From assembly GCA_024638645.1 (NCBI GenBank), contig JAHEJX010000033.1, positions 1 through 35,268 of the forward strand: 35,268 nt of DNA. The letters are read 5' to 3'. Shown one piece after another: positions 32,118 to 35,268 of this stretch (within the stretch, counting starts at the first letter, position 1; each line of letters opens with the position of its first letter). The position numbers were made by a program, and so were the translations under genes. The stretch comes from Actinomycetes bacterium (lineage in GTDB: Bacteria; Actinomycetota; Acidimicrobiia; Spongiisociales; UBA5794). Below the pieces are notes generated by a model. The model was not told where the DNA came from. It did not search any database and saw nothing but the letters and a program-made list of their open reading frames with translations.

Positions 32118-32681
32118 ATGGCAGGTATGAGCAACACATTGGACACTCAACTCGAGGCCCTGTACCGAGCACACGCTCGGCAGGTGCATGCCTATTGCTT
32201 GCGCCGCACGTCGGGCGAGGAGGCCAAAGACGTCACCTCTGAGGTGTTTCTGGTGGCGTGGCGGCGGATCGACGACGTTCCGCCCGGCGACCAGGCGTTG
32301 CCGTGGCTGTTCGGCGTGGCCCGCAATGTGCTGGCCAACCGCAATCGATCATCCAGGCGCCACGGGCGGCTCGTTGCCAAGGCGAGCCAGTACTACGACC
32401 ACGCGTCGCCTGGCCCTGAGCCGCAACTCGTCCGCAGTGAGGAGCATCGCCAGCTCATGGCTGCCATGGCGCAGCTACCGGAGAAGGATCAGGAGATCTT
32501 GCGCCTTGTCGAGTGGGAAGGTCTCACCCGGGAGCAGGTGGCGGAGATGATGTTTGTGAGCCGAGCTGCGATCGACAAGCGGATCAGCCGGGCCTACAAG
32601 AAGATGGCACGCACCATGGGTGTGCCGAAAACAGACCAACTGACGACCCCCGTGACCCTCGAGGAAGGAGGTGGGGCATGA
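32118..32681 (+). CDS. ECF-type RNA polymerase sigma factor
   Basis: The 187-aa protein has sigma region 2 (LEALYRAHARQVHAYCLRR through DVTSEVFLVAWRRIDDVP) and region 4 (LPEKDQEILRLVEWEGLTRE, then VAEMMFVSRAAIDKRISRAY), and no region 1 or 3, as expected for ECF sigma factors. It should direct polymerase to a small stress regulon. The start is uncertain: ATG at 32118 or 32127, neither with a strong ribosome-binding site; the frame open from 32031 reads through the terminator region. Its stop overlaps the next gene by ATGA, a membrane protein placed like an anti-sigma factor. Confidence 0.92.
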   Translation: MAGMSNTLDTQLEALYRAHARQVHAYCLRRTSGEEAKDVTSEVFLVAWRRIDDVPPGDQALPWLFGVARNVLANRNRSSRRHGRLVAKASQYYDHASPGPEPQLVRSEEHRQLMAAMAQLPEKDQEILRLVEWEGLTREQVAEMMFVSRAAIDKRISRAYKKMARTMGVPKTDQLTTPVTLEEGGGA

Positions 32682-33511
32682 GCGATATCGCGCAGATGAT
32701 GCGAGCTGCCAATCCGGTTCCGGACGCTGCCGCCGCATTGCCGGACGTTGAGCTTGACGCCTTGCTTGTCCTCACTGAGACAAGGAGCACGGATATGTCC
32801 ATCGATCAAATGGAGAAGGCGGTCACGCAGGAACGTCCCCCGTATCGGCGCCCGCCCTGGCTGGTAGCAGCTGCGGCCTTCGTTGCGGTGCTGTTCATCG
32901 GCGTTGCGGTGTGGGCGATCGGCTTCGGCGACGAACCCGAGGTTGTCGACCCGCCACCGACGACCCAGGCCACCACGACGACGGCCGCTCCGGTCGACAC
33001 CGGGGCGCTGGCGGCAATCGGCGAACGACTGATGGCGGCTTTCGACACCTACGACACCGACACTGTGGATGAGCTGATGGCCGACGACGCCGCGCCGATC
33101 GACATGTTCGGTGCGTCGACGAAGTCCGACGTACTCGCCCTGATCCCATGGATGGACGCAACCGGTATGCGCCTCGAATCACCTCGATGCGAAGGGAGCG
33201 AGCCGGACCAGGTTGCGTGCACACCGCTACAGATCATGCGATGGGCCGCGGCGGGTGGCGCCAGGCCGCTTGAGGGGACAATGTTCCTGAAGATTGAAGA
33301 CGGCCGGGTCGTCGCGATGCGATACGGCCGGCCCGCATTCGGGTTCTACCACGACCGCTTCAGGGCCTTCATCCGCGAGGCAGATCCAACAGCGCCAGAC
33401 AGGATGTGGTTCACCGCTGACAACGGCGAGCCATACGCGATCCTGAGCGATGAGTCATACAGCCTGTTCGAGCAGTACACCGAGGAGTACTGGGAGTTCT
33501 TGAGGAACTAG
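32678..33511 (+). CDS. Probable anti-sigma-like membrane protein with NTF2-like ectodomain
   Basis: The 277-aa product has about 60 cytoplasmic residues, one membrane span near 62-83 (WLVAAAAFVAVLFIGVAVWA), a Pro/Thr linker (PPPTTQATTTTAAP) and an extracellular domain of SnoaL/NTF2-like character (GALAAIGERLMAAFDTYDTD to the end). The start is fixed by AAGGAGG six bases upstream and by the ATGA overlap with the sigma gene. Position and topology suggest it holds the sigma factor. The cytoplasmic part lacks the zinc anti-sigma HxxxCxxC motif, so the role is inference and it could instead be a sensor of another sort. Confidence 0.8.
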   Translation: MSDIAQMMRAANPVPDAAAALPDVELDALLVLTETRSTDMSIDQMEKAVTQERPPYRRPPWLVAAAAFVAVLFIGVAVWAIGFGDEPEVVDPPPTTQATTTTAAPVDTGALAAIGERLMAAFDTYDTDTVDELMADDAAPIDMFGASTKSDVLALIPWMDATGMRLESPRCEGSEPDQVACTPLQIMRWAAAGGARPLEGTMFLKIEDGRVVAMRYGRPAFGFYHDRFRAFIREADPTAPDRMWFTADNGEPYAILSDESYSLFEQYTEEYWEFLRN

Positions 33512-33625
33512 CTCAGGCACGCTTGTGTCCGATCACGCGACCGGCGAGTGCGCCCAAATACAGCTCGAGAACCTGGTCGGTTGGGTCGAGTGGTCGGCGG
33601 CCAATTCCTTAGGTCAGCTGGCAAT

Positions 33626-33655
33626 CCGGGACCGTCGCGCAAGCGGCGGTCCCGG
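33626..33655 (+). terminator. 13-bp hairpin with GCAA tetraloop between convergent genes
   Basis: CCGGGACCGTCGC, loop GCAA, GCGGCGGTCCCGG: 13 pairs, one of them G-U in RNA, with a GNRA tetraloop. It lies between the plus-strand anti-sigma-like gene and the minus-strand Uma2 copy E, and could end transcription from both sides. No T-run is present. Confidence 0.55.
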
Positions 33656-33699
33656 GAGTTGCCACGAGGGTGTGCGCGGCCGCGAGGGTGGTTCGATCG

Positions 33700-34248
33700 C
33701 TACGCCAGCAACTCAGCCGGATCGATTGTGATTTCGGTAGGGCCGACGTCGAGGCGAGCCTCGGTGCCGGGGAGATGTCGAGCGGTCTCCACCAGGACCC
33801 GATCGCGCAGCTCGTACACGATCACCTTGGGGCCGTCCGGATCGATGATCCAGTAGCGCTCGAGCCCGGCTGCGGCGTATTTGTGGGCCTTGGTGATCAT
33901 GTCGGCCGCACGGTCCGTCGAGAGTATCTCTACCGCGAGGTGGGGCGTGCCGCTGTACCTGACGATCTCTTCTCCGATGTCGATCACCATGAGGTCTGGA
34001 ATGAACTCGTCGGGTCCCGGCTTCCAAGCCCAGCCCTCAATGACCTTGGCCGGCGGAGCGAGGGCCACTTTGAGGAGTATTGCCAGGTTGAGCGAGATGT
34101 CCTGGTGCGGCGCCGTCGGCGATGGGCTCACGACGAGCGCGCCGTCGACGTACTCGCCGCGCACGTCCGGCCCGAGTGCCTCGTACTGGTCCCACGACAT
34201 CGAAATGCGATCGCCCGGCTGCATCGTCTCAGTGGCCATGTCATGCAC
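33700..34248 (-). CDS. Uma2-family endonuclease-fold protein, copy E
   Basis: The 182-aa product has [41 protein letters not shown] and [17 protein letters not shown], so the nuclease-fold residues are kept. From about residue 45 to 150 it is nearly identical to copy A, while its tail ([20 protein letters not shown]) follows copies C and D, giving a mosaic pattern. GTG at 34248 is the start favoured by the leader. A frame open to 34413 only reads through that leader. Confidence 0.88.
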   Translation of the reverse strand: MHDMATETMQPGDRISMSWDQYEALGPDVRGEYVDGALVVSPSPTAPHQDISLNLAILLKVALAPPAKVIEGWAWKPGPDEFIPDLMVIDIGEEIVRYSGTPHLAVEILSTDRAADMITKAHKYAAAGLERYWIIDPDGPKVIVYELRDRVLVETARHLPGTEARLDVGPTEITIDPAELLA

Positions 34249-34331
34249 GGTACACCTGCTCTGTCCCCCAGGGAATGGTGATCGGCACTCAAACTTCACT
34301 GTGCCGCAGGGGTGTGACAAGAACTTCGGTT
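34249..34331 (-). promoter_or_regulatory. Shared Uma2 leader, copy E
   Basis: TTGTCA, a 17-base gap and GAAGTT match copy D exactly; the ribosome-binding region is slightly changed (GGGGGACAGAGCAGG), which may weaken translation. Confidence 0.55.
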
Positions 34332-34448
34332 GGCGGACGAGCCAGCTGACGGATCGTGACCCAGTTCCCGTGCGCTCGGGCGACATCCACGAGCCTGCGG
34401 TGGCCCGTAACAACAGTGATGGGTTGGTGAAGTGACTGGAGGACTCCG

Positions 34449-34813
34449 ATGGAAGCCATCGGCAACATTGCTCAGTTGGGCGCAGGTCTATGGATTCTCA
34501 ATGTGTGGATCCTGCGCTTCAACAAGGAGACGGACTACCGCGGCGGCTCCGCCACCAACATGCGAGAAGAGTTCGATGTCTACGGATTCCCTTCGTGGGC
34601 TGTCTATTTCGTAGGGGGCGCCAAGATCACGTTGGCCCTGCTCCTCATCATCGGCATCTGGGTAGACGGGCTCGCCCGTCCGGCGGCAATCGGGCTTGGT
34701 CTCTGATGGTCGGCGCAGTGGCCATGCACATCCGCGCCGGTGACAACATCAAGAAGGCGTTCCCCGCCTTGACCGTCCTGACCCTGTCGGCAATCGCCGC
34801 AGTACTGGCGTAA
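34449..34813 (+). pseudogene. DoxX-like membrane protein gene split by a one-base shift
   Basis: The first frame (34449-34706) gives 85 residues with [36 protein letters not shown] and a second span, and stops at TGA 34704-34706. Reading on in the frame of CTG at 34703 continues the expected sequence (LMVGAVAMHIRAGDNIKKAF and a last hydrophobic helix) to 34813. Together these make a normal four-helix DoxX-like protein of about 120 aa, a family linked loosely to redox or respiratory functions. One missing C in CTCCTGATG explains the break; it could be a sequencing error, a real mutation, or two coupled frames (TGATG). GGAGG six bases before the ATG supports the start. Confidence 0.7.
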
Positions 34814-34865
34814 CTCCCCGGCTCAGTCGCCGGTCGAGTGCCCGCCGATCGCGTCTGCCGCTTGA

Positions 34866-34871
34866 TAGCCT
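34866..34871 (+). promoter_or_regulatory. -10 element TAGCCT of a leaderless transcript
   Basis: TAGCCT fits TAnnnT and ends six bases before the ATG at 34878, with no Shine-Dalgarno between. This is the usual layout of actinobacterial leaderless genes. Confidence 0.4.
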
Positions 34872-34877
34872 CAGTTG

Positions 34878-35268
34878 ATGTCGAGTAGGCGGTTTCGGCT
34901 TCCTGAGGCGATGCTGGGTATCGGCGGTTATCCGGGTGAGTCATCGGATCGCAGGGGCAAGCGTCGCATCATCGTTGCGGCCCTGATCCTGACGCTCCCG
35001 TTGATTCTGGTGACCGGCGTCGTGCGCCTGGCGTCTGGTCACCCTTGGCAGGGGATTGCCAACCTGGCACAGGCGATGGCCCATGCGGGCGTGCTCGTCG
35101 CGCTGCATTGGTGGCCGCGGCGCTACACGGCGGCGATGCACTGGCTGAGCGGCGCCGACATGCTGATCATCGCCCTGGCCACCATGGCATTGGGCGGTGC
35201 GGCTGCTTCGGGCTTCCACATCCTGTGGGCGTTCGTGTCGGTGATGGTGGCGCTGGTCGCCTTGAGCA
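34878..35268 (+). CDS. N-terminal part of a multi-span membrane protein (runs off the window)
   Basis: Starting at ATG 34878 the frame is open to the last base, giving 130 residues. A basic cytoplasmic start (SSRRFRLPEAMLGIGGYPGE) is followed by hydrophobic segments: IIVAALILTLPLILVTGVV, a central AQAMAHAGVLVALHWWP, LIIALATMALGGAAASGF and a last one reaching the edge. Such N-terminal membrane modules of four or more spans often precede adenylate/guanylate cyclase or other signalling domains in actinobacteria, but the part that would decide it lies outside the window. Confidence 0.65.
   Translation, partial: MSSRRFRLPEAMLGIGGYPGESSDRRGKRRIIVAALILTLPLILVTGVVRLASGHPWQGIANLAQAMAHAGVLVALHWWPRRYTAAMHWLSGADMLIIALATMALGGAAASGFHILWAFVSVMVALVALS

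Noticed and set aside
17636..34331. Uma2 copies as an insertion sequence or integron
   Set aside because: No transposase, terminal inverted repeats, target duplications or attC-like sites were seen.

Overview
The window looks like chromosomal DNA of a high-GC actinobacterium. I lean towards an Acidimicrobiia-like lineage because of the strong GAGGAGG Shine-Dalgarno sites, the SARP/BTAD-type regulator, the Uma2 paralogues and the single-chain biotin-dependent carboxylase. Taxonomy cannot be proven from the sequence alone. No rRNA, tRNA, CRISPR array, insertion sequence or prophage was seen.

Left half (1-17524, all minus strand) is one lipid or polyketide synthesis locus. In transcription order it holds: a PfaD/nitronate-monooxygenase-like flavoprotein (probable trans-acting enoyl reductase); then, after its own promoter, an acyl-CoA dehydrogenase; a 2689-aa megasynthase with domains KS-AT-KS-ACP-ACP-KR-DH; an 1836-aa fused biotin carboxylase/BCCP/carboxyltransferase; and an Sfp-type phosphopantetheinyl transferase cut by the window edge. 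The last four are tightly packed (25-nt gap, 3-nt gap, 14-nt overlap). The proposed flow is: the carboxylase makes malonyl-CoA, the AT loads it, the two KS domains condense, KR, DH and the separate flavoprotein reduce, and the transferase primes the carrier domains. Both carrier domains have Thr where the phosphopantetheine-bearing Ser is expected.

Middle (17636-23421) is accessory DNA: three of the window's five Uma2-family nuclease-fold genes (the others are at 28092-28640 and 33700-34248), small hypothetical genes, two lipoproteins and a secreted HExxH metallopeptidase. All five Uma2 genes share a conserved leader of about 75-95 bp, which suggests dispersal of a gene-plus-promoter unit. 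Two neighbouring small genes (19211-19498 and 19855-20145) have strong ribosome-binding sites but near-cognate codons where a start is expected; the second follows a textbook ECF-type promoter.

The most striking gene is at 23644-27642. One 1332-aa polypeptide joins a SARP-type DNA-binding domain, a BTAD domain, an nSTAND-type NTPase, one membrane span, a BMP/PnrA-like binding-protein domain and a second SBP_bac_3-type binding-protein domain. It reads as a membrane-tethered transcription factor that senses outside ligands with two periplasmic-binding-protein folds in series.

Right part (27643-35268) has an RTX-like gene remnant, a membrane-anchored beta-propeller gene coupled to a small membrane protein, an XRE/nucleotidyltransferase toxin-antitoxin-like pair with a 14-bp perfect inverted-repeat operator, an ECF sigma factor coupled to a membrane protein with an NTF2-like ectodomain, a DoxX-like gene split by a frameshift, and the start of a membrane protein that runs off the right edge.
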